Positions 40,542 to 52,800 of a stretch of 64,000 bases of DNA are shown piece by piece. A model generated the notes under the pieces. That model was not told the DNA's origin and did not search any database. It was given only the letters and a program-made list of their open reading frames with translations. Each line of letters starts with the position of its first letter. The first letter of the stretch is position 1. The translations under genes and the position numbers were made by a program. Source of the stretch: Ifrita kowaldi (lineage: Eukaryota > Chordata > Aves > Passeriformes > Cinclosomatidae); the NCBI GenBank assembly GCA_013398055.1, contig VZRS01008362.1, forward strand, positions 209,497 to 273,496. Reading direction: 5' to 3'.

Positions 40542-40647
40542 CCCCTGTTGAGGCACTTCTGCTGTGATCAGGATGTCAGTGGGTTTTGGGATTGCAGCTA
40601 AAATCCTGGGTGGAGGTTAAGATTCATTTACCAGTTTTTAGTAACCC

Positions 40648-40703
40648 AGAAAAACAGACAGAAAGAAAGGAAGAAAAGACAGACCGACAGAAAGAGAGAA
40701 CAA
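40648..40703. repeat. Purine-rich tract with GACA and GAAA steps
   Basis: About 55 bases almost free of T on the + strand, made of AGAA, GACA and GAAAG units without strict periodicity. A degenerate simple repeat. Confidence 0.7.
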
Positions 40704-43277
40704 CTAGCTTTCCACATCCAGCAATAAGTCATTCCTTAAACCAGTAGACGATTCTCAGCAGCATATACAACAAAAGCATCTTTCATTTTGAATCCAAATG
40801 ACCTGGATATCCCACCATAAATAGGAATTGTCATTCGATTAATAATAGGTGTAAAGAAGCATAAGACTGGGTAACAGTTACCACAATGCTTGATTTGTCT
40901 GATTTATTCTTTCTGTTTTCTAGTCAGTGTGGAATGATGAATGCTTTCTTTTCATTATTGTCTGCTTGAAGTTATGCTTCTAATTTTCTCTCTCAACAAA
41001 AGGTGAGAATTCATGTTTGGGACAATTGAAATATCAAAAAAAGTCAAACATGATTTTTAACTATAGATTAATGTATTATTCTTCTTTATTCTTACCTTCT
41101 TTCCTCCTGTGAATCCTTGCCAGTCTTTCTCCCACCGTGACAGCACCTTCTCTGCATGAGCAAAATACAATAGAATGAGTCTTTTTTTTTTTTATTTAGG
41201 GGCATTTCTAGTTACAGAAATACTTAAAAGAGCTATTTTAGATTTAGGTTTTCATTTACTGTGAGGTTTATGTATTAAAAATTTTAACTTGAAAGAAAAG
41301 CGTGATGTTTGGTCTTTTGGTCTATCTTTTCTGGTGATTTCACTGCATTATAAATTCTCTCACAAAGATAATGTTTTTTATTCAAGTGATCCAGTAATTT
41401 GAAAATTGTCTAGTCTTACAAATAATTTTACTCCCTGACTATGTGTGATTTCGGAGGTCAGGCTTCATGCAAATTAGGTCAGTGCAGAATCAGTTTCCAA
41501 ATTCTTCAAGTCAGCTTAACTAATGATTTTAGTCTTGATCTTTTGCTGAGCTTTGTGCAATGAATTCTCTGCATATACCAAGGCCCAGCAGTATTAGCAC
41601 TGGCTTTGGGGCCGTACTTGTTCTTCAAATCATTGTGCACTACTTCCAGTTAAATTCACTGGACGGAAATCAAGGTGGTGTTTAGGGAAGTAGGCACGGT
41701 TTTCTGTGTTTCAGAAACCAAGTGAGAAATTCTGAGAAGAAAATGAGAAGGGAAAACAAATGAATAGAATGCAGGGTGAGCAGCAGCAGTAATGATCTCC
41801 TCCTTCAGTTTTTCTCTTGGTGTTTCTACAGCGTGTCTGAACTCCCACACGGTCTCTCTTTGACTTCAACTCTTCTGCCAACTCTCCCTGACCATGACAT
41901 TTCTTATCTTGTCAGTTGAGTGTCCAATTTTTGAAACAGAATATAATACTGGAGATGTAGTTTCAGTTTTAAAGGAAACAAAGGGAAATGATTCCTGCCT
42001 GCCTAAGACAACCTCAGATACCCCTTTAAAAGAAAGCAGAGCTGGGATTTGTCTGCATAATGTCAGGGTGGCTTTGGTTCTGCTGAAAGCTGCTCACAGA
42101 AGAGGTAACATTCTGTGACTGTGCCTTTTGACGTGGCTGCCAGCTTTGCAGGAGAGTTGCCAGGGCTGGCTTGCAGTAAAATTGGTGGAAAGAAGCACGT
42201 AGATGTCAAAAGCTTAGGGGACACTTCCACTACAATTTCTTGAAAGGGAATCTTTTAGGCTTTTCCTTGATTCTTCTGCTGCAGTTTTAGAAATTTTGAA
42301 CCCCTCTCTTAAAACCAGCACAGAAGGGCTGGAAGACCCCTATTAATTTCCTAAGTTGCCCCATATGCAAATACACTGATAACTCCATGTAGCCAATTAT
42401 ATTGTTTGCCTCAAACACACACATATAATTAAGAAGTAGAAAATGCATATTTATTGGTAACTAAAAGAATACGTACCAAGAATTCATTGTGTCCTTCTAA
42501 TCTCCATATCCATCACAGATGTTTTCCAATTACCCATGTCCACCGTAATCCTTCTTAGTCTCATATGCTCAGTCCTAGGCACAGTATTACAGCATGAGTT
42601 ACTCTTCCTTTCTGCTTGTAGGACAGGTAGATAGCTATTGCCTTTTGATCTACTTTTACCCACTGCTTCTAGTTCTCTTTTTGAAACCACAGAAGTTAAA
42701 GCTTCTGCCTTCAGGAAGATTTAAACCCCTATAACTGCTAAGGCTGCACTAAGACGTGTGACTGCCCCTGCTATTCCCTAACTGTTGTCCAGGACTATCA
42801 TCTCTGCTCCAGAGAGTGACCTCAAAACACATGCTGATGACAAGAGGCCCTTATTTAAGCATTTATGTATTAAATCACACGTCTTGCAGGAGGCACAAAT
42901 ACAAACAGCATCATGACTTGTAGAAAGATGTGTCTCAAGAAATTTCTTCCTATTCTTTCTGTGAAAAAAGTCTATCTTGGGATATAAAGGCCAGGGGCAT
43001 GAAGGCTGGTACATGGTTAAGAAACAGGAGCAGTTGTACAAATGCATGACAGCCACCTTGTTAACATCTGTAATGTCCCACCCTTCAGGGGAATGATGCT
43101 CATTGATGCTCAGAGTTGAAGAGAATGACAAAAGTCAGAGGGGCCCCAATAACTCACAAAGTTTTATTAGCAAATTACACACTTGGCATGGAAATTGGTA
43201 GGTTTCCTGACGTGCTATATAAGGGGTTTGGATAAAGAGGTAGGGTAAAAGGGAAGAGAGAAATATACAAATACAAA
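40704..43277. other. Unique non-coding stretch
   Basis: Apart from the small exon-like segment at 41096-41151, nothing is recognised. The longest frame is 117 codons on the minus strand (42778-43131), without a recognisable product. T12 is at 41182-41193, and an octamer-like ATGCAAAT lies at about 41468-41475. Confidence 0.45.
41096..41151 (-). other. Short exon-like segment (56 bases), unconfirmed
   Basis: On the minus strand an acceptor ending CTCATGCAG at 41152 is followed by 56 bases ending AAAGAAG/GTAAGAATA at 41096/41095, a strong donor. One reading gives a tryptophan-containing peptide KVLSRWEKDWQGFTGGKK, which looks protein-like, but all three frames are open across so short a segment and the frame cannot be chosen from sequence. 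The peptide is not recognised. Confidence 0.2.
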
Positions 43278-43383
43278 GAGGAAGGAAGGAAGGAAGGAAG
43301 GAAGGAAGGAAGGAAGGAAGGAAGGAAGGAAGGAGGGAAGGCAAGAAAGAAAGNGGAAGGAAGGAAGGAAGGAAGGAAGGAAG
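43278..43383. repeat. GGAA microsatellite with interruptions
   Basis: The tetramer GGAA is repeated in register from 43278 to about 43335, is interrupted by GGGAAGGCAAGAAAGAAAG, and resumes at about 43355-43383. One undetermined base stands at 43354, exactly where the second run begins. On the minus strand it reads TTCC, which yields meaningless Ser-Phe-Leu-Pro frames. The copy number is probably variable between individuals and the assembly may not be exact here. Confidence 0.97.
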
Positions 43384-46300
43384 CTAGTTTTGGTAGTCTT
43401 GTTCCTCCCCTACAGTTCATGCCTGCTTCTTGATCTCATCCCTGTGCCTGTGCTGTACTGTGTTGTGCTTATCTGTAGGAACAAGAACAAGGACATTTGT
43501 CCCAGAAAAGTGCTGCCCTTCCTCCCCATGGCCCCCTCCTCCAGTCACATTCTTCTCTCTCTCACAGTGTGCTATTACCAACAATCCTTGTCTACTACTG
43601 CCAACAATTCTTGTTTGGCTTCACAGCCATCCACCTATTGCTGTTTGAGACATACACAGAAGTCCCTTATCTTCTGAGCTTCTACAGCATCTTAACAAGA
43701 TACACTGGTATTGAATACCAAAGAGAGTGATGATGCTACCAAGAGAATTGTCAATCCTGACTTTTCATATGCTGTATCTTCCAGTCAGGTAATGTGTTTA
43801 CAAGCACACTCCCACGTAGTGAGCACACCATGCATTTAATGCAGTTCTGGAACTTAGCTGAGGTTATATGCCAGCTTTTTAGTAATGCACAGTATCACTA
43901 TGAATGCCATCTGTTAAAACTGTGGTAAGATTATAGGCAGTTAAACTGCTAAATGTTATTCGTCCGTCTTTTTTAGTCCCCTTCTGTTCACCGAGACTCA
44001 CTGGAGCATGTGCAGGGTCTGTAACTCCCTGAAATAGGAGGTACTGAAATCAGAATAGTCTTCTATCAGGGAAACATTATCACTGTGTCATTTCTCCTAA
44101 GAATTTTCCTTAAGTCTCAGAAAAATTGAGAATGACGCTGTCTGGAGATTGCTTGACTCTCCAGAAATGGCCAGCTCAGAATTTAACAACTTATGTGGCA
44201 TTACTCATTCCAGATGTATGCTTGCTCTTGAGGTATGAAGAAAAGGTTTAGTCAGTAAAGAAATACTGGTTAAAGACAAGTCTGAATTGTTGGATATCAG
44301 TTCCGCTCATGCCATCAACATCTTATGCATAAGGGAGTTCTCTAGAAAGAGTGATGCCATCTTCTTCAAGGAGCTGGATGACCTTCTGCTAATTAATCAA
44401 GGTAGCTCAAAAAACCAACCAAGCCGGAAAGAAAGCAGCATTTCAAGAGGAAGGGAGGGCACTTCAAAACCAGCATATTATTTGTGAGTTTTCTTCTTAG
44501 TATTTCAAAGGAAAACTCTAAAACCTAGAGAATAAAAGTTACACAGAGAAGTGGTAGCTTTAAGACTAAACTGAGTGATATCCCTAAAAACCAAGGGCAC
44601 TTATGATAATCGTTGCACTCTTCTCACCAAATAAATTATACTTGCAAGAAATCATCATTCTTAAATACCCATTTTTGTTTGAATTCCTCTACCAGTTATG
44701 TGAAACGTTCTCTAAAAAACTGAAACCTCGTTCTCTTTCAAGATATCAGCCAACCAAACTATGCGGTGTAGCACAGAATCCATAGTTTGTAGGTAAGATA
44801 TCAAATGCTATGTCACCAGGACAGGCTGTGAAGTATAAAACCCCACATTTTGTGTGTCATGATTAAAGTAAGCTCTTTTAACACTACCAGCAAGCTTTTC
44901 TTTCCCCAGAAACTCAGTATGCATGACACCCAGAACTGAAGGTTAGTGCAAGTCTGCACAAAATGCATTGAAAGCTTAGTTTTTATTGCAGATTTAAAAA
45001 AAAAAAAAAGGTTTCTTGCATTCATCTTCCTTTTAACTATGGAAAGAAAACAAGACTAATGTCATATAAAAACATGGTTTCTTAAGCTAATTTCAGATTG
45101 CTCTAGCTACCTCTTCAGACACTGCAGACATCAGCTTTGCTTCAAATGTAGTCTGCAGACTACTTTTTAAATTAGGTCTTCAAACTATCTGAAGACATTT
45201 CCAGTAAAAACAAAACAAAAAAGCTTGGTTATATCTACTTGCTATTTGATCCCTCTATTAACAGGACACCTACAAACGTGAGTCACTGAAAAAAGGAGCA
45301 TTTTCCACCAAGGTCACAGGATTTTCTCACAGAACTCACCAGTTGCTCCAAACCAAAGGCCCTAATCCCTCAAATTTTAACATGTAGTCTCAATTTTACT
45401 GTTGCACATCCCATTGAAGTGAGTAATGCTTTTTAAAGTGGGAAGTATATACATGAATATTTACAGGATTGTTGACTAACTCTGCAGAGGATAACTTGTT
45501 AGATAAGGAGAGAAGGAAACAAGCACCCTTGTACTCACATCTAGGCACAGAAAGTGGTGACATATTCTAGTAAACTCCTGAGAAATATAGTTTATATCTA
45601 AAGTGACACATCCAAGTTGTATAGGATCCCTTATAAAACCACCAGGCCTGTTTTCTGGCAACACAGATAATAGGCTTAATATTTGCCTGAGAAGGACATG
45701 CATGGAATCTGAAAGTAAGCACTAGAATCGAGCAAACTGCATGTTTAGAGGGATTGGTAGGGTCTGTCTCTCCACTAAACTCCGTGGAAGATACAGCAGA
45801 GGACACAGCTTTCCTGACTTTGTACAAAGATAGTTCTTTATGTAAGATGAGTTAGATGAATTCCAATTGTTTCAAAGTGAAATTAAATTCTTACATATCC
45901 TATAATTTTTGGATAAGAAAGTAGTTCAGGGATGCTGGACAACTTTAATGATTAATGTTTGTGATGCCTATAAGTGCACCTCTCAAGGGCAAATTTTGTG
46001 TGTGGTTCATTATTAATGGAAATTGCATGCCTAACTCCCTGTACACCATGCAGAAAATATAGTTCTTTACAAGTTTCCTGATACAAAAAGTAGGAAAATA
46101 TTTATTTTCCTATTTTAAAATTATATTCAAAGTATCTCCGATAAGAAGCTAATAAATATGCAAAACAGCTGGAGAGAAAAATAAGCAAAAGTGGAAAGAG
46201 GTTCTAGCAACAATTTATTCTCGACACAATAGGGTGATTTCCAATATCTTAATGTAAATAAAAGCATTGTTTAAGGTTATATCTTCTTATACCTGCACAA

Positions 46301-46650
46301 GACAGAGTATATTTTCTTTGTTTCTCCCTTAGTAATTATAGGAGATTATATAATGCATATTATGTACTTAGAATTACTATTATAGAAGCAAAGAAAAAAA
46401 TCATGAGCTCTTTTAAAGGTTACTGAAACATGACAGAGCATTTCTAGACAAAGAAAGGTGTAGAACCTCAGTAGTTTATTAAGTCTCAGTATAAAGGAGT
46501 TCCCCATTTTAAAAATATTGACTCTTGATTGGACAGGCTCCCCTTCAAAATACTGGTAAGTAATTTAAATGTTCCATTTCTCAATAGCATTGTTGAAGTC
46601 CAAACCAAACCTTCTCACTGCCTTACATATGAAACTTCAACCAAATAAAA
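43384..46650. other. Unique non-coding stretch
   Basis: Nothing recognised. A14 is at 44996-45009. Open frames reach 95 codons (plus 43390-43677) and three of them overlap in different frames, as expected by chance. Confidence 0.5.
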
Positions 46651-46820
46651 CATAGAATCATAGAATAGACCAAGTTGGAAGGGAGCCAAAAGGATCACGA
46701 AGTCCAACTCCCTGTTCCTTACAGGACCTCCTAAAATTAAATCATAAACTAAGAGTGTCATCCAGATGGTTCTTGAACTCTGACAGCTTAGTACTGTGAT
46801 GGCTTCCCTGTGGAGCCTGT
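46651..46820 (-). mobile_element. CR1 non-LTR retrotransposon, short 3' fragment
   Basis: The + strand begins with two octamers (CATAGAAT, CATAGAAT), then 'agaccaagttggaagggagcc', 'ggatcacgaagtccaactccctgttcc', 'aggacctcctaaaattaaatcata' and 'tccagatggttcttgaactctgacagctt'. This is the reverse complement of the end of a CR1 copy of the same general type as the one at 59.1 kb, which has a matching order of blocks. The copy is cut off after about 170 bases and is more worn than the 59.1 kb copy. Confidence 0.9.
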
Positions 46821-49800
46821 AGTAAAATAAATGCGAGGTAAGTGTCACGAGATAAAAGAAAGTGTCACTTATCTGACAGGAACCTCAATATCTCAGAAGA
46901 GCTAACACAATATTAAGCAGAACATCAAATGTATGGCCTGGGAAAAATGTTTGGGGGTTTTTTTGAAATGAATAAAATATTGTTTGCAATAGGAAATACA
47001 CACGAATATACCATGAAAAAATCAGATACATGACAGTAGAGGGCAGAAGAAAATTCCCCAAAACATAGTATTGTAGCAGAAACAAAGACTCGGAAAATGG
47101 GATACTCCAGGACCAACTGGAAGTGAAACATGGTTATGATTTGCTTATGGAGGATGGGACGGGGGAAGGACATTACAAAGCCCTTTTTGTTTTGAAATAG
47201 TCGTAAGAGGAAAAGCTAGAACAGATTCCTAACAGTTACGGCAAACCTACTGCCTACCTGATTCCCAAGCTACCGCAGGGCTTCTTTAGTATCACTGCCC
47301 AGAGGGTGATTCTTAAATCTGCTGAGGATGATTCTGCTAGATGTTCATAAGGAACCTCACTGCCATCTTAACACTCTCCTATGAAGTTTCCAGCTCTGAC
47401 ACGACCAGGCTAAAACCAGATGTTTTAGCAAAATCAGGGAGGAAAAGAGAAAAGGAAAATAACTTACAGCTCTCATTAGGGCTTTGTCTAACAAAATCAA
47501 GTAGAAAGCAGTAAAATGTATAGACCTCATTGATCTGTTCTAAAACAGAATGAGTCAGTAACCATGTCTTGTAATTAGCCAAGTTTCTGGATGGTCTCTG
47601 GATGTTATGTTGTATAGACTAAGCAGTCTTGAAAAACCCAAAAAAATCCTAGGCTGGCTTTATTTTCTTCCTCTCCGGACTTGCAAACTCTGGAATTATT
47701 TGCTTTCCCATTTTAAGTGACCTCCTGTTATGCAATGCAAGCGAGAAAGTTTGGTCATAAATTCCTCTAGTTTGGAACTCAGCACTGCAGACCGTCTTTA
47801 CTTCCACAGAAGACAAAATTAATTTAAAGTGTTTATTTTGAGTAAACCCATGTTTACTCAAAAAAGTCACTTTTCATCAACTAGTGGGGTTTTTTTTTTC
47901 AGAATTAAAATTCTGTTTGAGACAATCCCTATGAAAGTACTAAGCAGGGTGAAATTAAACAGCAGCTGTAACATTTGTGCAAAATTTAATCTGCAAAAAG
48001 TTGAAGCATCTGATCTTTCAATTTCAATTTCTATCCCAAAAAGTAAGCAAAGCGGTTGAATGATGAAGTAATCTGACTTTTGTGATTTGATATGGAAAAC
48101 GTAAACATTTTTCCCTATTTCTCTTGGGTGTTCCACAGAACTAGTTGGGAAAGTAGGAAAAAATTTATGAGAATTTATTATTTTATCTAGTTTTTTTTCT
48201 CTACTACTCTTTGTCAGAACCATGTTTGAAGGAGTTAGAACTCTCTGTTACACTAATTTATTTTTCTGAATGAGAAGTTTTGGTTGACTGAGAGACACTG
48301 TAAACATTTATGCCAGATTCTCTGCACAACCAGTCCCAGTGGTCATCTAGAGCCTCCATTCAGATTAACACAGGCTACATACTGGATTTCTAGCCGTAAA
48401 AAAGTTTAACACATCAACATTTAAAACAGTCCACAGCCAGGCCACACCTGTAGCATTTTCCTTTTCTGACTGCATTTCCCATCTACATCCCCCTCAACAC
48501 CAGGATTTAAATGTTTCTTTAAAATCCACATCCCACTTCTGACCACTGCTTGGTCTTTAACTGGAGCAAAGGAAAACACTTCTCTGAGGTGCAAGATGAA
48601 GAAGTAGCAGCAATTGCAGTACCCACCTTTTTCTGGCTCTGGGGGTTTGATTTGGTGCCTTTTCCCCAGTCCCTGACTCAGAGTTTATACCCAGGGCTGT
48701 ACCTCTCACAAGCTGCTCCAGGTTTCTTGGGAGAAAGCATTAGTTTTATGCCATTTCTCAGAAATATATTCCCTGGCACCTGCACCCCAAGGGCTTCTCC
48801 AGACTCATCCATTGCATTGAGGCAAAGGGATTGAACTCCACCTAAGTGGGATGAGGACGAAGACTCCAAAAAAACACCTACATCTATAGAAATCAGCATT
48901 CCTTCTTTTTCCTGCCACCCAAGCCCCTGGAAGCTCAGCTCTTCTGCAAAATCCTTGTCTTAGCATCAGCCTCAGCCCCACCCTGAGCCCAGGGACATCT
49001 CTCAGAGCAGGTCCCAGCACTAACCCATGTCCCCAAGTGCCACACCCACAAGGCTGTTAAATCCCTTTCAGAACACTATTCTATGAGTGAAAAAATGTAC
49101 TGAATTATGGACTACATCCATGGATGCATCACAGATAAGGCAGAAGAAATTTCTCTGCAACAATTTTATGTCAAAACTGTACTTGAATATTTCGTATAGC
49201 CCTTGTCCCTTTCACTAGAACTAAGGAATTGTGAAGGAAGCCACTGAGATGCAGAGAATTAAAAGCATTTTCCATTCCAACAGGTAAGAAAATTTATATC
49301 TTTCTTAGGAAAAAACTCTAAAAATCAAGAAAATAATTTGAAATACCAGTTAGTGTAGTAGTAAACCAGAAGAATTTTCTTTTAGTAATCCTCTTTCTGC
49401 CATGTACCACTGCATGACAGCGGCTCTAATTTTTAGGCAATGCTTACTAATGAGGAGGCCTCTTCACACTTGTAGGACTCCTAAGAAAGAAACACTGCAT
49501 ACCTGGTTTAGAAATGCCTAATTTGCCCCAGTTTATTATTCTAAGTTTTGGAAAGTAACATCAGTACCAAAATCAACAGGAACTTTTATTACTGAACACT
49601 TTAAAGATTAGTTTCCTGACATGGAATTTTTAGACTACCACACTACTATGAATCATTTGTAGGGCTGGAATTTTAACACAACACGTTCCTTCCACATGCT
49701 GAGATCCTCAAATGGGGAGCAGAGAAATTCTCAAGAAACATAAAAGAGCAACTTCATAGGGAAAAGTAATTAAATACTCAAAACCAGATGGGGGAGAAGC

Positions 49801-52800
49801 TGGTAAATTGAAATGACAGCTTGATCATGGACAAATGTATACCAAAAGAAGAGAGCTTAGCAATTTCAGAGAAATTTCGGATTGTTTAAGCGTGAACCTC
49901 AATGAAGTCATGTGGAAGGTGGATGATGCATCTGTGCATCACTGACTTTGTATTGCTAAGCCTTTTTCAAGTGGGACAGATAGTAAATGTCAGTTGTATT
50001 ATACAACAGCCACATTCAGGACATGCTCTAACACTATTCCATAACAAAAGGTCACAGAGACTTCACTTCTTAAAACATTGTAGAGAAAAATCTAGTCTGT
50101 CAATCCAGTAGACAAACAAATTAGTTGCACAGTCCAGTGTTGAAATAATGGTGCCTTAGGCCCCTAAGAATGCAAATGCTAAACATTTGAAACCAGAAGC
50201 ACATTTCCATAGCAATTATTTCCTTCACAAAAAAAATTAAAAAAAAGAATCCCAGCACTAATTTATATAGACTGGGAGTATCACCAATCACCAGGGAAGT
50301 ACAGAACAACTTAATTGCTCATTTTTGAACTGCTTATTGCATCCTATTCCATAAGTGTTTATTAATATTAATTTTCACTGAGTTAAAATACCTCAAATTT
50401 AATCTTATTACCTTAATGTAAGTAAAGTTTATCAGTCTTAACTTCTCTGTAGAAATTACATACTGCACTGAGGTCAATATATTTCAAGACAGTGGATTTA
50501 CTTAATTCCACTCTATGAGCACTTTCATGTCAAAATTCATGCTTTCAGAAATTTGAGAAGTAGAAAGAAACAGAGCTATATGTACATTTAAAGGCTACAT
50601 TTTCTTCAAGAAAAATCTATATTTTCCACAACAAAAAGAGAAAGCATTCCACATCTTGACTTACTAAAGTTATTCTTAAAATTGCAATCCAATATTTTTT
50701 TCTATTGTTGATTTAATGAGGTTTGTTTGGATTTGATAGAAAAGACTTATGGGCATATCAGCTGGTCTGCTAAGTGGACACAAGTGTGTGGCGATATCTT
50801 GAGTATCTGAGAAAGAGAAATTAATTTAGAAGCAGAGAGAGAATGTGTACCCTAACGAGTATTTTGTAAATTCCTCAGTGGAGTGGCAGGCAAACCCCGC
50901 TGTGAGGACTGTCACAATTTCTGCAGCAATGAGAGAAAGAGAGATGAGAGACACAGAAGGAGAGACAATCACCACCTGAGGTACAGATCCAGCTGGATAG
51001 TGTTTTCAGGAAACAAATGAGATTCCAAGCCAGAGGATCACAAAATTCCCAGTGTAACTGAAAGGGGGCTTTTCTCCATTCAAAGCTAAACTAAAGGAAA
51101 AATGTTTTGCTTAAACTGCTCAGTGCCACAATATCAAAGCTTCCACCACACAACAATCAGCCAGGGTCATCCCATTCCCCATGGGAAGATGCTGAGGTGA
51201 AACACAGCATCAAGTAATGCGTGTTTTTCTTATAAATATTTAATACATTCATTTTAGCCTTAAGTTCTTCCTCTATTGAGCTATTATGGCCATGCCTCTA
51301 TTATTAGTTTGCTCTAAATGATATTTATGAAAATTCTGCATACCAGTCTTAATATTCCTTGTCATTTTGCAGGATTTTAATCAGCTTTCCAAGATGCTCT
51401 GCTTCTGGTCAAATGATAATTTTCTCCAAACAGGGTCCCAAGTAGAGCTTAGTCACAACTTGGCTATGCAACAAAAGAGATCTTTCCAGCTCATGGTGAC
51501 CCAAGCAGCACAGAGAGAAGAGGGGAAAAGCTTAGGTTAATTTCACTAGGTGAAGTAGCAAAATGTTTTCCTATTGAGGCTGAAATGAATTTGAGCTGCT
51601 ACATGGAAAATACAGGATTTGATTGTTCTTGATTTTTCCTGTTGAAAATAAGGAGGAATTTTACTCATTTACAAAGTCCCGTGGTCTGTGAAAAATAATA
51701 AACTAAGGAAAAACATGTTTTGAAAAGAAATTAATTTAGTACAAGTAACCTTCTCAAGGAAAAGTTCAATTTACAATGAAGAAAGAAAATTTCCTAGTAG
51801 GTCTCACAAAAATCTTTGCAAATCTAATGCTTTTTATGTTCCCCCCACGTATTTCTAAAAAGGACCAAAACCCTGCTATGCTTTCAATTATGAAATTGAT
51901 ACAATTCAATTTTCTTGAAGAAATCCTTGTAGGTAAGGATAGGCATATGCCACCAGGCAAGAAAACACAATAAGAATGGCTCTGCACAACAAAACCATTC
52001 ATTCTGAAAATATTATAAGCACATGGGTGCAGGGGGTTCCTTAGACTAACTGTAGTCTGGTTTTGTGTATCAAAAAACCCATTAGGTGGTGAAGTGTGTA
52101 AACTATATTCTCAAGGTTGCATTGTGATTTAGTACCATTAAGAAGAAATCCAGCTTTTATACTTCCAAGACCACTCTCTGATGCTGCATAGAGCACAGTA
52201 ACTGTGGGTGATCTGGAGGGTCACTGTTACAGCACACAGGATCAAAAATAAAACAAACCAAGGTAAGCACACCTTAAAGTTTCCAGTCAGTCAGAATTTA
52301 GAAAAGGATCTGCACAGTTTTAAGTACATTAATGGTTTCAATTGTCTTAGTAGAGCTTGGCTAAGTTTATATACCTTGTGATCTGTATCCTTTGCTAAAA
52401 TACAGTCCAGAATCAGTCAATTAAAATGGTTTTTACATTGCAAGCCCATGTAGAATTTTAACCTAAATTATATCTCTTGAAATTCAGAAACATCTTGCCC
52501 TTTCTTAATATTGATGTAGATCATTCATTTACCCAACTATTTGTTTCCCTTTCTGTTCAGAAGTACTTTCAGGACAGAAGTCTTAATAAGAACAAGTATG
52601 GCAACATCCTCCTCACCTCTCAAAATTGCTAAAGGCACAAAACATCAAAATATTTCAATCTCAAGGAACTCAGGGAATGAGACAAGTTTATTTTACTTCT
52701 CTTTTTTTTCATCATCTATAGAGTAGTATGGACTAGCACAGACACCAGGGAGTATAATCAGGTAATTCATCCTGTACAATTAGTTTTAAAATGGTAACAT

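Noticed and set aside
42778..43131. Minus-strand frame of 117 codons
   Set aside because: No recognisable domain, no convincing splice borders and no support from neighbours.
43135..43420. Ser-Phe-Leu-Pro repeat protein on the minus strand
   Set aside because: It is the translation of the GGAA/TTCC microsatellite in different frames.
47867..48223. Minus-strand frame of 118 codons
   Set aside because: Low-complexity, lysine-rich and isoleucine/serine-rich translation of AT-rich DNA, with an overlapping plus-strand frame.
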